A DNA stretch of 64,000 nucleotides from assembly GCF_965283645.1 (NCBI RefSeq), contig NZ_CBDIPG010000001.1:1984001-2048000 (forward strand), in the 5' to 3' direction. Origin of the DNA: Kordia sp965283645 (GTDB lineage Bacteria; Bacteroidota; Bacteroidia; Flavobacteriales; Flavobacteriaceae). Below the pieces are notes generated by a model that saw only the letters and a list, made by a program, of their open reading frames with translations, had not been told where the DNA came from and made no database searches. A program made the translations under genes and the position numbers. Positions 52,828-61,562 of this stretch are shown one piece after another (position 1 is the stretch's first letter; each line of letters starts with the position of its first letter).

Positions 52828-53353
52828 ATAAATCATTTACCAACGCTCTTTTAATAGCATGAAAGCAAGAAAGATGTACATCTTCTGTAATTTCCATATC
52901 GTGAATTGGAACATGCATGTGTTTGGTAGCTATTTTTTTTAATTCGCCTCCATCAAATCCACAAAAACCTATCGTTTCTATATTTTTGGAATTTGCATAG
53001 CTTATGGCGTTTATGATATTTTTCGAATTTCCACTTCCCGAAACTCCAATAATTACATCTTGTTCTTGTAGCATATTTTTTAATTGTTCTCTAAAAATTT
53101 CTTCATAATGAAGGTCATTTGCAATAGCAGATAACACCGTAGTATTATCGTTTAAACACACAATACGCAAACCTTTTACCGTTTTTAAATAATCACCCGC
53201 TACATGAGAAGCTGTAGCGCCACTTCCGCCATTACCAAAAATATAAACCATTCCATTTCGCTGATAACACTTTAATATGCTATCTTTAATAATCATCAAA
53301 TTATCGGTATCGATTTTTGAAATTGTATCTTTTAAATCACTGAAGTATTGCAT
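52811..53353 (-). CDS. gmhA: Sedoheptulose 7-phosphate isomerase (GmhA-like SIS protein)
   Basis: 180 aa SIS-domain protein. FGNGGSGATASHVAGDYLKT (residues ~39-58) and GVSGSGNSKNIINAI match GmhA, and the C-terminal HLSCFHAIKRAL supplies the metal/active-site His region (family ..H..C..). It makes D-glycero-D-manno-heptose 7-phosphate, the first step of heptose activation. It is placed convergently to the hddA operon with a 17-bp 3' overlap. Confidence 0.87.
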   Translation of the reverse strand: MQYFSDLKDTISKIDTDNLMIIKDSILKCYQRNGMVYIFGNGGSGATASHVAGDYLKTVKGLRIVCLNDNTTVLSAIANDLHYEEIFREQLKNMLQEQDVIIGVSGSGNSKNIINAISYANSKNIETIGFCGFDGGELKKIATKHMHVPIHDMEITEDVHLSCFHAIKRALVNDLFTDAQ

Positions 53354-53701
53354 TATAATTCTCTGTAAATTATGTAATAGTTTGCGTTAAAGCTACTTAA
53401 ATTCGATGATTTAAAAACCTTTATTATTTCGTTCACAATGTGTATAAATTTACCTTTATTATAAGAAAAATCAAAATTAATTACACTATTATCTTATACC
53501 GATATTTTATATTTTAAAGTATCTTAACGTATAAAATTTGTCGAGTTTACTCAAGGAAATAAAATGTTTATAAACCTTTACTTTGGAAAATGATACGTTA
53601 GCTACGATCATAAAAAAATTTCCAAAACCGAAAACAATTGACCATCTTTGCTTTTGTGGTGAAATAAACGTTGCGCGAAGCTATTTTCTAAAAGCATAAA
53701 C
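53354..53701. other. Divergent gene-free region
   Basis: Lies between gmhA (minus) and the AMP-ligase gene (plus). A TAATTTTG at 53479-53472 on the minus strand fits the -7 consensus but lacks a spaced TTG. CATCTTTG at 53643-53650 is a near-match on the plus strand. Nothing else was recognised. Confidence 0.4.
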
Positions 53702-55096
53702 ATGGAAGTAAAAATTAAGAAATACGCTAATTTATTTGAAATCTATCGCAGCAATTTGCTAAACAATCCGAAAAGCACTTATATCGTACATAAAAAATCT
53801 CAGTATACGTATGCGGATTGTAATCACATCATCGATAGAATTACTACTTATTTACAATGCAACGCAAGAAAAAATGAACTTGTTGTCGGTCTTAATTTTT
53901 CGGATCAATTCAAATTTATAGTTTCGTTTTGGGCGTGTACAAAATTAGAAGCAACTATAATTCTTATTCAACAGCCAAACGCTCATTCAAAAATAAGTGA
54001 GTTGGAAAACTTGAACATGGAAATGGATGTAATGTTGTCTGATGATAATTTTGAAACAATTCATGAAGATAAAATTGATTTCATTACACCTTCCAAAGAA
54101 ATACATTCCAACACATATATAGAAAACTCCGAGCGGTTAGGTTATATTTATTTTTACACAAGTGGAACAACTGGGAAGTCAAAATTTGTAAAAACTACTT
54201 ATTATCAAATCGTACATGCCATCAATTGTATTCAGGATGAAGAATTGATGCCGTATGCAAAACATCAAAATGTTTTAATCACCGTGCCTCTATTCCATTC
54301 ATATGGTTTAAGTTGTTTAGTGGAATATACCGCAGGAAACAGCAAAATAGTACTTCCACCTACAAAAGATTTCATCACTCCGATACAATGTTTATTTGAT
54401 AAAAGCATCAGTGAACATATTTCTGCAATAGAAGGCGTTCCGTATTTTTACCAACAAATGGCATTATTGTTAAGAAGAATGCAATTACCTTGCTTACAAC
54501 ACATTGGAATGGGCGGCGATACGGTATCACAAAAATTAGTAGATAAATTTCATGCTAAAAATGATAGTGTAACATTTTCAATTCGGTACGGAATCACGGA
54601 AATTCCTTCTGTAATTGGTATTCGCTATTTTACCTATTCAACAGATTGCAAACCTAGTAAATTAGGCAAGATTCCGTCAATTTATAATATTACTATTGAA
54701 AAAGATCAGGAAGATGCTACTATTGGAGAGTTATCGATTGTACATCCGTTTCTTCCCAATGAGAAAAAGAAAATACAAACTGGAGATTTATTTGAACATC
54801 TCGGAAACGAATTTAATTTTATTTCAAGGAAAACGTTTCTAAAGTACAAAGGCTATAAAATAAACCCGATTGAAGTTGAAACTCATGTACTTGCACATCC
54901 AGAAATTGACGATTGTAAGGTTTTATTAAGTAATAGAATCTTAACAGCGGAAATTGTAACAAATGATCAGACAATAACTTTGGGCAGGTTGAAAGAATTC
55001 TTGAAACCGCGACTTACAGGTTTTATGATTCCAGATACTATTGAAATTGTGGAGTCTATAAAACGGACGAAAACTGGTAAAATAATTAGACATTGA
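53702..55096 (+). CDS. AMP-dependent acyl ligase (ANL superfamily)
   Basis: 464 aa, on the short side for the superfamily. The P-loop YFYTSGTTGKSKFVKT is near residue 150, a motif like IRYGITEIPS near 298, TGDLFE near 363, and the C-terminal catalytic Lys is in KRTKTGKIIRH. The short C-domain and absence of CoA-ligase signatures suggest loading of an acid onto a carrier protein. The two ACPs of this locus are plausible acceptors. The acid is not predictable. The downstream pyruvyltransferase gene starts 2 bases after the stop. Confidence 0.85.
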   Translation: MEVKIKKYANLFEIYRSNLLNNPKSTYIVHKKSQYTYADCNHIIDRITTYLQCNARKNELVVGLNFSDQFKFIVSFWACTKLEATIILIQQPNAHSKISELENLNMEMDVMLSDDNFETIHEDKIDFITPSKEIHSNTYIENSERLGYIYFYTSGTTGKSKFVKTTYYQIVHAINCIQDEELMPYAKHQNVLITVPLFHSYGLSCLVEYTAGNSKIVLPPTKDFITPIQCLFDKSISEHISAIEGVPYFYQQMALLLRRMQLPCLQHIGMGGDTVSQKLVDKFHAKNDSVTFSIRYGITEIPSVIGIRYFTYSTDCKPSKLGKIPSIYNITIEKDQEDATIGELSIVHPFLPNEKKKIQTGDLFEHLGNEFNFISRKTFLKYKGYKINPIEVETHVLAHPEIDDCKVLLSNRILTAEIVTNDQTITLGRLKEFLKPRLTGFMIPDTIEIVESIKRTKTGKIIRH

Positions 55097-55098
55097 TT

Positions 55099-56163
55099 AT
55101 GATTAAAATATTAACTTTTTTTGATTGCTACAATTACGGCGCGTACTTACAAGCGTATGCGTTGCATAAATTTTTAATAGACAATGGATTGGAAAACGAA
55201 TTCATTAATTACAGAACTAAGAAAAGTATCAAAAATGAGTTGGCTAACGAATTAAAACCAGGCGCTAAAAATTTTGTATTATATTTTAAACTCTTAGGTA
55301 AAGTGTTAAGTTTCAAGCTTCATCAACGAAAGTTAAAGAAAACAAAACCAATTCATGTCTCAACAGCTCTTAAAAACGAAACATTTGATAAAGTCGTTAT
55401 TGGGAGTGATCAAATTTGGTGTTATACACAAGAATGGGGCGGCATAGATACTACTTATTTTTCGGATAATATAGAAGCAGAAACCATCATTTCGTACGCT
55501 GCAAGTTTGGGTCCAGATAATTATAATAAACAACATCCAAGGTCAATTTTACGCTTGATGAAAAGATTTAATCATGTCAGCGTTAGAGATTACAATACGT
55601 TACACTTTGCCAAATTGGCGCGTCCGGATGATAAAAAAGGACCACATTTAGTATTAGATCCGACGTTGATATATGATTTCAAAAACGAGATTAAAACACC
55701 TACTGCCAAAAACTACATTGTATTTTATTCTGATAAACTTGAACCTTCAGCAGAGGTTATTGCTACTATAAAAAAGGTTGCAAAAGAGCGAAATCTTCAA
55801 ATAATTTCTTTGGGAAAATCGTATGATTGGTGTGATAAAAATATCATAGCATTATCACCTTTTTTGTGGATGGGCTACATGAAAAACGCAGCCATGATCG
55901 TGACCTGTATGTTTCACGGATTGCTTTTTTCGGTGAAGTTTCAAAGAGAATTTATGATGTTTTTAAACGCGCACAGAAAAAACAAATGTTTAGATTTCTT
56001 AAATAGAATCGGGCTTGAAGATCGAGTGATTGAAAAACCTAAAGATGTTGTCAATTTGTTCAATTCCAGCATAGATTACAAACCTGTTGATTCGTTTTTG
56101 AAAACGGAAATGGAATATTCTCAAAATTTCTTGATAAGCACGCTAACAGACGAATACAAATAA
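55099..56163 (+). CDS. Polysaccharide pyruvyl transferase family protein
   Basis: 354 aa from the ATG at 55099; an in-frame TTG at 55093 is less likely. The family motifs TFFDCYNYGAYLQAYALHKF at the N-terminus, KVVIGSDQIWCY near residue 100 and MIVTCMFHGLLFSVKF near 270 are present. Members add pyruvate ketals to sugars in glycans or glycoproteins. It starts 2 bases after the AMP-ligase stop, so the two are co-transcribed. Confidence 0.85.
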   Translation: MIKILTFFDCYNYGAYLQAYALHKFLIDNGLENEFINYRTKKSIKNELANELKPGAKNFVLYFKLLGKVLSFKLHQRKLKKTKPIHVSTALKNETFDKVVIGSDQIWCYTQEWGGIDTTYFSDNIEAETIISYAASLGPDNYNKQHPRSILRLMKRFNHVSVRDYNTLHFAKLARPDDKKGPHLVLDPTLIYDFKNEIKTPTAKNYIVFYSDKLEPSAEVIATIKKVAKERNLQIISLGKSYDWCDKNIIALSPFLWMGYMKNAAMIVTCMFHGLLFSVKFQREFMMFLNAHRKNKCLDFLNRIGLEDRVIEKPKDVVNLFNSSIDYKPVDSFLKTEMEYSQNFLISTLTDEYK

Positions 56164-56176
56164 CGGAACTAGTTTT

Positions 56177-57253
56177 TTAACTTTTAATATCTGACACAAT
56201 TTCAGAGATCAAATCAGGAAGATCCGTTTTTATCTTTTGAATATTTTCATGAAATTCACGAAGCAACTCTTTTGAAAATCCTTCTTTTTGCCATGTTTCA
56301 AATGAAGTTCCAATTTGAAGTCGCTCAATCAAGATTCGATTTCCTTCTTCGTTTTCTCCCATCGGTTCCAAATATAGTAAAGGCGTTCCTGTACTAATTG
56401 AATCTACTAATGTCATTCCTCCAGGTTTCGAAATAATTGCTTTGCTGTTTACAATCAAATCCAACACGCTATGATATTCAAAATTTTCAGTATAAGCTAT
56501 ATTTTCTTTGGAATTTATTTTGCCCAATCCTGGAAAATACGAAGCGTGTGCACGATGTTGAATAGGATTCCAAGTTGGATCATTTATATAATAAGCAGTC
56601 GCTTTTTCTTGAGGAATATACTTTGAAAAATCCTTTACTAATATTTTTTTAATCAATGTTTCAGGCAATTGTTGCGTGGTTTCCAAAAAGTTTCCAAGTG
56701 CCCATCCTCCACCATGAATTACAACAGCTTCTTCCCTTTCATCATATGGAATATACTGTAATGTAGGTATTGATAGTTTATAGTTTATTTTGCTTTCGGT
56801 AAGATTTAAAAAAGAATACGTTTTCTGTATGGCAAGCTCATCATTGATTCTCCATGTGACTGCATCACCAGCATCCAATCTACATAATTTCACATTAACT
56901 TTTGGGACAGATTTAGCATATAAAGACAGTACATCTAACCAAAGTCCGGAAAAGCATAAAAATTCAGAAACATTTGCCTCTTTCCACTGTTTGAATAATG
57001 TTTTCATCTTATCTAGATCAAACATTTCAGATGAATTAATGGACAATTTTGTAGCGAGCTTGGCAAGTTTGTAATTTTTGCTAAATGCAATTTTTGAAGC
57101 TTCAAATGTCTCTCTTTTTGCATCTGTGAATACATCTTCAATCAGTAACACTTCGCTGTCAAATTCGGCTGTTTTTAGACCGTTAGCTACAATACGAGCC
57201 GGAAAGTACACTCCAAATCCGAAAAGAGAAGTTAGAATTTTTGGTGCGGCCAT
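56177..57253 (-). CDS. GT-B glycosyltransferase, GT1/GT28-like
   Basis: 358 aa. The C-terminal donor-binding region SKPGGMTLVDSISTGTPLLY (about 278-297), followed by LEPMGENEEGNR, is typical of MurG/UGT-like GT-B enzymes. A central VVIHGGGWALGNFLETT contributes to the nucleotide fold. The N-terminus SLFGFGVYFPAR is less conserved. It is 61 bp downstream of the second ACP gene on the minus strand. The acceptor is unknown. Confidence 0.72.
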   Translation of the reverse strand: MAAPKILTSLFGFGVYFPARIVANGLKTAEFDSEVLLIEDVFTDAKRETFEASKIAFSKNYKLAKLATKLSINSSEMFDLDKMKTLFKQWKEANVSEFLCFSGLWLDVLSLYAKSVPKVNVKLCRLDAGDAVTWRINDELAIQKTYSFLNLTESKINYKLSIPTLQYIPYDEREEAVVIHGGGWALGNFLETTQQLPETLIKKILVKDFSKYIPQEKATAYYINDPTWNPIQHRAHASYFPGLGKINSKENIAYTENFEYHSVLDLIVNSKAIISKPGGMTLVDSISTGTPLLYLEPMGENEEGNRILIERLQIGTSFETWQKEGFSKELLREFHENIQKIKTDLPDLISEIVSDIKS

Positions 57254-57314
57254 TTTTTATATATTACTTTTGATTACAATCTATTTATGCGCAGATAGCA
57301 ACATTCGTTTTCCT

Positions 57315-57590
57315 TCAACTTGCATTATTTTTTGCGATACATTCTTTGATGAATTTCTCTATATACATGTACTTTTTAAAATACCTCAGATCTAAACTTC
57401 CTACATCAATTTCAACATCAAATTCATTCTCTAATTCCAATATAAACTCTAAAAACTGTAATGAATTCAATCCAATTTCATCAATCAAATCAACTTCATC
57501 AGTCAATTCATTTGGCTGTATATTTTTAGACATAACTTCAGTTAATACTTTCGCTACTTTTTCTTTTAAAAGATTCTGATTATAATCCAT
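57315..57590 (-). CDS. Acyl carrier protein (second)
   Basis: 91 aa carrier protein. The phosphopantetheine Ser lies in DEIGLNSLQFLEF (Ser about residue 43), with NSL in place of DSL. Helix IV is longer than usual and ends in a basic tail. It heads the minus-strand pair with the GT-B gene. It is a paralogue of the 79-aa ACP at 42.3 kb, as judged by the shared xSL site and the EIENVFGVEVD/ELENEFDVEID segment. Confidence 0.87.
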   Translation of the reverse strand: MDYNQNLLKEKVAKVLTEVMSKNIQPNELTDEVDLIDEIGLNSLQFLEFILELENEFDVEIDVGSLDLRYFKKYMYIEKFIKECIAKNNAS

Positions 57591-57614
57591 TTTGCACTAT
57601 ATTTAAATTCTTAA

Positions 57615-57629
57615 GCCCTAAAGTAGGGC
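57615..57629. promoter_or_regulatory. Palindrome in a divergent intergenic region
   Basis: The perfect inverted repeat GCCCTA-AAG-TAGGGC sits in the 74-bp gap between the divergent ACP and NamZ-like genes. It is the only GC-rich dyad in an otherwise A/T-rich spacer, so an operator is plausible. Confidence 0.35.
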
Positions 57630-57664
57630 ATTTGAATATACTATTCTCATTTTAAATACAAATT

Positions 57665-58921
57665 ATGAAATATTTTAAGGTTTTAATAATTATAAGTTTA
57701 TTAATAATTATTCCATTCCTTGTTTTTTCAAGCTTCCAAGCGAATACAGAAAAAATCGTTGATGAAGAAACACTTCCAACAGCTATTGTTGAAGATGAAA
57801 TCTTAACAGGTGCAGACCAAGTAGCCATATATTTACCCTATTTACGAGATAAAAAAGTTGGACTTTTAGTGAATACTTCTTCCATCATTGAAAGCACTTC
57901 ACTAGTGGATAGTTTGCTCGCTCACGATATTAATATCAAATACATTTTTGGCCCAGAACATGGTTTCCGATCAAATGCAGGTAACGGAGTTTCTATTAAA
58001 GACGAAGTTGATCCTACTACCGGAATTCCTATCATATCATTATACGGTGGCACAAGAAAACCTTCAAAAGCGCAAATGGACGCACTGGATTTGATTGTGT
58101 TTGATATACAAGATGTAGGCTGTAGATTTTTCACTTATATCAACAAGCTGTATGATATTATGGAAGCTTGCGCTGAAAACAATAAGGAGTTGATTATTTT
58201 AGATCGCCCAAATCCGAATGGCTTTGTGGACGGACCTGTTTTAGATATGAAATTGAAATCAGGAATAGGAAAGTTTCCAGTTCCTATAACACATGGAATG
58301 ACTATGGCAGAATTTGCACAAATGATCAATGGAGAAGGTTGGCTTCCCAATAAAGCTAAATGTAAACTTCGTATCATTCCGCTTAAAAATTACACACATT
58401 CCACATATTATGAATTGCCTGTAAGTCCGTCACCTAATCTCAACACCCAAGAATCTATCATGTTGTATCCTTCATTATGTTTATTTGAAGGAACAATAAT
58501 CAGTCAAGGAAGAGGAACCTATATGCCGTTTACCGTTTTAGGAAACCCTAAATTAAAAGATGCATATAAATTTTCATTTACACCAAAAAGCATAGCAGGT
58601 ATGAGCAAGAGTCCGTTACATATGAATGAAACCTGTTATGGAATAGATTTAAGAGATTATGATGTGAAACAACTGCTTGAAACAAAACAAATCAATCTGA
58701 AATGGTTGATGGAGTTCTACGAGAAATATCCAGATAAAGCACGATTTTTTGACAGATCACAAAGTGCACAAATGGGAGACTTTGATAAATTAGCGGGTAC
58801 TGTGAATCTAAAAAAACAGATCATAGACGGAATGTCTGAAGAAGAAATAAGAGCAAGTTGGGAACCTGAATTATCAGCATACAAAACAATGAGAGCGAAA
58901 TATGTACTATATGATGAGTAG
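57665..58921 (+). CDS. NamZ-like exo-N-acetylmuramidase (DUF1343)
   Basis: 418 aa. A single N-terminal hydrophobic segment (about 5-24) acts as signal or anchor. The DUF1343 motifs are all present: GLLVNTSS, FGPEHGFRSNAG, DIQDVGCRFFTYI, LDRPNPNG and SPSPNLNTQESIMLYPS. Family members cleave terminal MurNAc from peptidoglycan fragments in the periplasm. Inclusion in the glycoconjugate region may be coincidental or relate to wall-derived substrates. It is 46 bp upstream of the KAS III-like gene. Confidence 0.88.
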   Translation: MKYFKVLIIISLLIIIPFLVFSSFQANTEKIVDEETLPTAIVEDEILTGADQVAIYLPYLRDKKVGLLVNTSSIIESTSLVDSLLAHDINIKYIFGPEHGFRSNAGNGVSIKDEVDPTTGIPIISLYGGTRKPSKAQMDALDLIVFDIQDVGCRFFTYINKLYDIMEACAENNKELIILDRPNPNGFVDGPVLDMKLKSGIGKFPVPITHGMTMAEFAQMINGEGWLPNKAKCKLRIIPLKNYTHSTYYELPVSPSPNLNTQESIMLYPSLCLFEGTIISQGRGTYMPFTVLGNPKLKDAYKFSFTPKSIAGMSKSPLHMNETCYGIDLRDYDVKQLLETKQINLKWLMEFYEKYPDKARFFDRSQSAQMGDFDKLAGTVNLKKQIIDGMSEEEIRASWEPELSAYKTMRAKYVLYDE

Positions 58922-58967
58922 TGCAATTTTTTGCTACAATTTCATCATTAACAGCTAAAAAAATTAC

Positions 58968-59900
58968 ATGAAAAAAATCGCTTCGCTTTCTGCTATTGAA
59001 TATGAATTAGGTAAAAGTAAATCTATTGAAACCTTAGATTTTTTAAAAAATGACCAAGATCAATTAAATAGTTACAAAAAAGCGGGAGCAGCATATTTTG
59101 CAGAATCCGAACTATCAAATATGGATCTTTGCTTTACAGCAATCAGCAAAACACTAAATGCTACTGCTGTTGAAAAAGACTCAATTGATGTAGTTTTATA
59201 TGTTTCTGAAAATGCTACACGAGGTTACAGTATCAGTATAATTGATATCAATAAATTGTTGTTACGACTTGGGTTAAACAAGGCATTACCAATTGGAGTT
59301 TCTCTTTCGGATTGTGCTAATATCATCACAGGTTTACAAGTGGGAGCAAGTATGATTGCTTCTGGAATGGCAAACAATATTCTTTTGGTATGTTCTGATA
59401 TAATAACTGGTGGAGACGAAAAGCGAAAAATGGATCGTGATACTTCAATTTTTAGTGATGGAGCAGTCAGTTGTATTTTAAGTAAACCCGGGAATGGTGA
59501 CTTTGATATTTGCAGTATAATTAATGAAAATTTATCGGCTTTATGGGAACATGATGCAGAAACACACGAACACGAGTATTCTATGGAAAAGTTTAAAATT
59601 ATGCATCGCATCAGCCGAGCTATTCTGAAGGAAAACACTATAAAACCTGTAAATCTCAAAAAAGTATTTGCCAGTAATTATTCCCTAGCGACTACTAAAT
59701 TATTTGTCAAAATGACTGGTTGTAAGGCTGACAAAGGATTTTACGATAATATTGGACGATTTGGTCATACACTAGCCGGAGACATCCTTATCAACCTCAA
59801 AGATTTCTGCAAAGACAACACCTTAAATGCAGATGATACTTTCCTTTCGCTTGTAGATTCATATTCTACTTGTGGCGCTATGGTGTTTCGTAAAAAATAA
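58968..59900 (+). CDS. KAS III-like (FabH-type) enzyme with altered catalytic motifs
   Basis: 310 aa thiolase-fold protein. The nucleophilic Cys is conserved in GVSLSDCANIITGLQVGAS (about residue 117). The family's His motif (HQAN) reads ASNYS (about 238-242), and the Asn motif (GNTSA) reads GHTLA (about 265-269). Such changes occur in KAS III-like acyltransferases that do not elongate chains. With two ACPs and an AMP-ligase nearby, it may transfer a carrier-bound acyl group to a sugar or peptide. It is followed by a hairpin terminator. Confidence 0.78.
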   Translation: MKKIASLSAIEYELGKSKSIETLDFLKNDQDQLNSYKKAGAAYFAESELSNMDLCFTAISKTLNATAVEKDSIDVVLYVSENATRGYSISIIDINKLLLRLGLNKALPIGVSLSDCANIITGLQVGASMIASGMANNILLVCSDIITGGDEKRKMDRDTSIFSDGAVSCILSKPGNGDFDICSIINENLSALWEHDAETHEHEYSMEKFKIMHRISRAILKENTIKPVNLKKVFASNYSLATTKLFVKMTGCKADKGFYDNIGRFGHTLAGDILINLKDFCKDNTLNADDTFLSLVDSYSTCGAMVFRKK

Positions 59901-59901
59901 A

Positions 59902-59930
59902 AAAGCAAGCTGATTATGTTAGCTTGCTTT
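59902..59930 (+). terminator. Terminator of the KAS III-like gene
   Basis: AAAGCAAGCT (59902-59911) pairs perfectly with AGCTTGCTTT (59921-59930), two bases after the stop codon. Confidence 0.8.
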
Positions 59931-60167
59931 CCGTTTATTCGTGACCGCGAACCTTCAAAGTTCGAACTTTTTAGTTGAGGATTTGAAGGCGATTGGTTTG
60001 TTTTTTGAGAAGAATTCGCATTTATTAATTGCACCTTAATTTTGATTTCATTTATAATTTCTTTAGTTTTAATAAAACTAATCCTACTTTTGAAAGACTC
60101 TAGGTTAGTTATAATAGAATAGTAGGAATTTCTGTTATAAATACGTTAGTTGAAATCACTAAATGAT

Positions 60168-60353
60168 ATGAATTTTTTCAAAAAACTCTTTAGAAAACGT
60201 AAAGAAGAAGTCAAAAAAGTATCAGATAAAAACAGTCATCATTGTATTACATGTGGTACATGCATTGGAACAGGTGTAATTAAGACTTCAGATAAAATAC
60301 GAATTTGCCCTTACTGTGGAGGTAACTACTTTTTACGAAATGAGGAAAAATAA
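60168..60353 (+). CDS. Zinc-ribbon mini-protein, copy 1
   Basis: 61 aa from the ATG at 60168; an in-frame TTG 18 bases upstream is less likely. The basic N-terminus MNFFKKLFRKRKEE precedes a zinc ribbon formed by CITCGTC and CPYCGG. Function unknown; membrane-surface or RNA/DNA association is possible. Its 3' end overlaps the membrane-protein gene by 14 bp, so the two are coupled. The same gene recurs at 61377. Confidence 0.65.
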   Translation: MNFFKKLFRKRKEEVKKVSDKNSHHCITCGTCIGTGVIKTSDKIRICPYCGGNYFLRNEEK

Positions 60354-60924
60354 ACTTCTTGAAACTATAACAACACGGTTTTTCTTCTGGACTGTTATAT
60401 TAATTGTATGCGTTTTTTTAAGCTTATATTTTTTCCTTTCTACTAAATTAGGCTATAATATTTCTGAATTTAATAAGGTAGTTGATACTATATTAAAATC
60501 TCTGGCTGTAATACTTGGATTAATTTGGTTTGGAAATAGATATTTTAAGGAAAGAAAAGACATTCCCAAATTTGATATTCAGGTGGATTTTAACACTATT
60601 AAATTAGATTCAGGACAAACATTGTTAATATATAGATTAGACTTATTCAACAAAGGAAACACCTTATTCAATAATTATGACTTCTTTTTCAGTATTGACG
60701 GATTCAGAGTGGATTCTAATTCGATACTCAAGGATAATATTAAAAGATATCCAGTGTCAGGACTTCAAGAAGGAAGACCTATTGAACCAAATTCATGGAC
60801 AGCAATTAATCATGAAATTCTAATAGGTAGTGAATATCCTGCAATAAGATTTTATTACGAAATAAATGAGAATGATACCATTGTTTGGTCATGGCATAAA
60901 ACATTTAAACTAGACAGCAACTAA
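60340..60924 (+). CDS. Membrane protein, copy 1
   Basis: 194 aa from the ATG at 60340. Two membrane helices (about 14-34 and 48-66) are followed by a basic YFKERKD and a soluble beta-rich domain (about 75-194; FDIQVDFNTIKLDSGQ, LIYRLDLFNKGN, PNSWTAINHEI). No family was recognised. It overlaps the zinc-ribbon gene by 14 bp. The pair has the look of a small two-gene cassette, for example sensor/effector or defence, but nothing proves that. Confidence 0.6.
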   Translation: MRKNKLLETITTRFFFWTVILIVCVFLSLYFFLSTKLGYNISEFNKVVDTILKSLAVILGLIWFGNRYFKERKDIPKFDIQVDFNTIKLDSGQTLLIYRLDLFNKGNTLFNNYDFFFSIDGFRVDSNSILKDNIKRYPVSGLQEGRPIEPNSWTAINHEILIGSEYPAIRFYYEINENDTIVWSWHKTFKLDSN

Positions 60925-61107
60925 CAATAGTGGTTTAGGTGATAACACGAAAGTATAGGTACGAAATAAAGGTCATTGCAAAACTGAAAGGTTAGTGAAT
61001 AAAAACCCACTAATGTTCATACATGAGAATTTTACCCATAAAAATCTAACTTTTAAATATTTAGAAACCAAAAGCTTACATAAAACTGCCCGCTCGGGTA
61101 TAAAACA

Positions 61108-61140
61108 AAAAACCTGTAATTATTTAAATTACAGGTTTTT
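61108..61140 (+). terminator. Terminator in repeat unit 1
   Basis: The 14-bp perfect stem AAAAACCTGTAATT (61108-61121) / AATTACAGGTTTTT (61127-61140) has a 5-base loop. It is about 185 bp after the membrane-protein stop. Between them I see no feature. Confidence 0.82.
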
Positions 61141-61376
61141 ACAACTTTTGTGACCGCGAACCTTCAAAGTTCGAACTTTTTAGTTGAGGATTTGAAGGCG
61201 ATTGGTTTGTTTTTTGAGAAGAATTCGCATTTATTAATTGCACCTTAATTTTGATTTCATTTATAATTTCTTTAGTTTTAATAAAACTAATCCTACTTTT
61301 GAAAGACTCTAGGTTAGTTATAATAGAATAGTAGGAATTTCTGTTATAAATACGTTAGTTGAAATCACTAAATGAT

Positions 61377-61562
61377 ATGAATTTTTTCAAAAAACTCTTT
61401 AGAAAACGTAAAGAAGAAGTCAAAAAAGTATCAGATAAAAACAGTCATCATTGTATTACATGTGGTACATGCATTGGAACAGGTGTAATTAAGACTTCAG
61501 ATAAAATACGAATTTGCCCTTACTGTGGAGGTAACTACTTTTTACGAAATGAGGAAAAATAA
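61377..61562 (+). CDS. Zinc-ribbon mini-protein, copy 2
   Basis: 61 aa, identical in protein sequence to the product of 60168-60353 (CITCGTC...CPYCGG ribbon). It lies in the second tandem unit and again overlaps the membrane-protein gene by 14 bp. The identical sequence points to a very recent duplication. Confidence 0.65.
   Translation: MNFFKKLFRKRKEEVKKVSDKNSHHCITCGTCIGTGVIKTSDKIRICPYCGGNYFLRNEEK

Larger units (their letters stand above)
59941..61149 (+). repeat. 1209-bp tandem repeat unit, copy 1
   Basis: Begins with GTGACCGCGAACCTTCAAAG and ends with the terminator hairpin and ACAACTTTT. The next unit starts at 61150 with the same sequence. Every stretch compared by eye is the same at an offset of 1209. 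It contains the zinc-ribbon and membrane-protein genes. There is no transposase and no terminal inverted repeat. Confidence 0.92.

Noticed and set aside
59955..59976. tRNA-like GTTCGAAC in the GTGACC element
   Set aside because: The string is part of the dyad AAAGTTCGAACTTT. No acceptor, D or anticodon arm is present.
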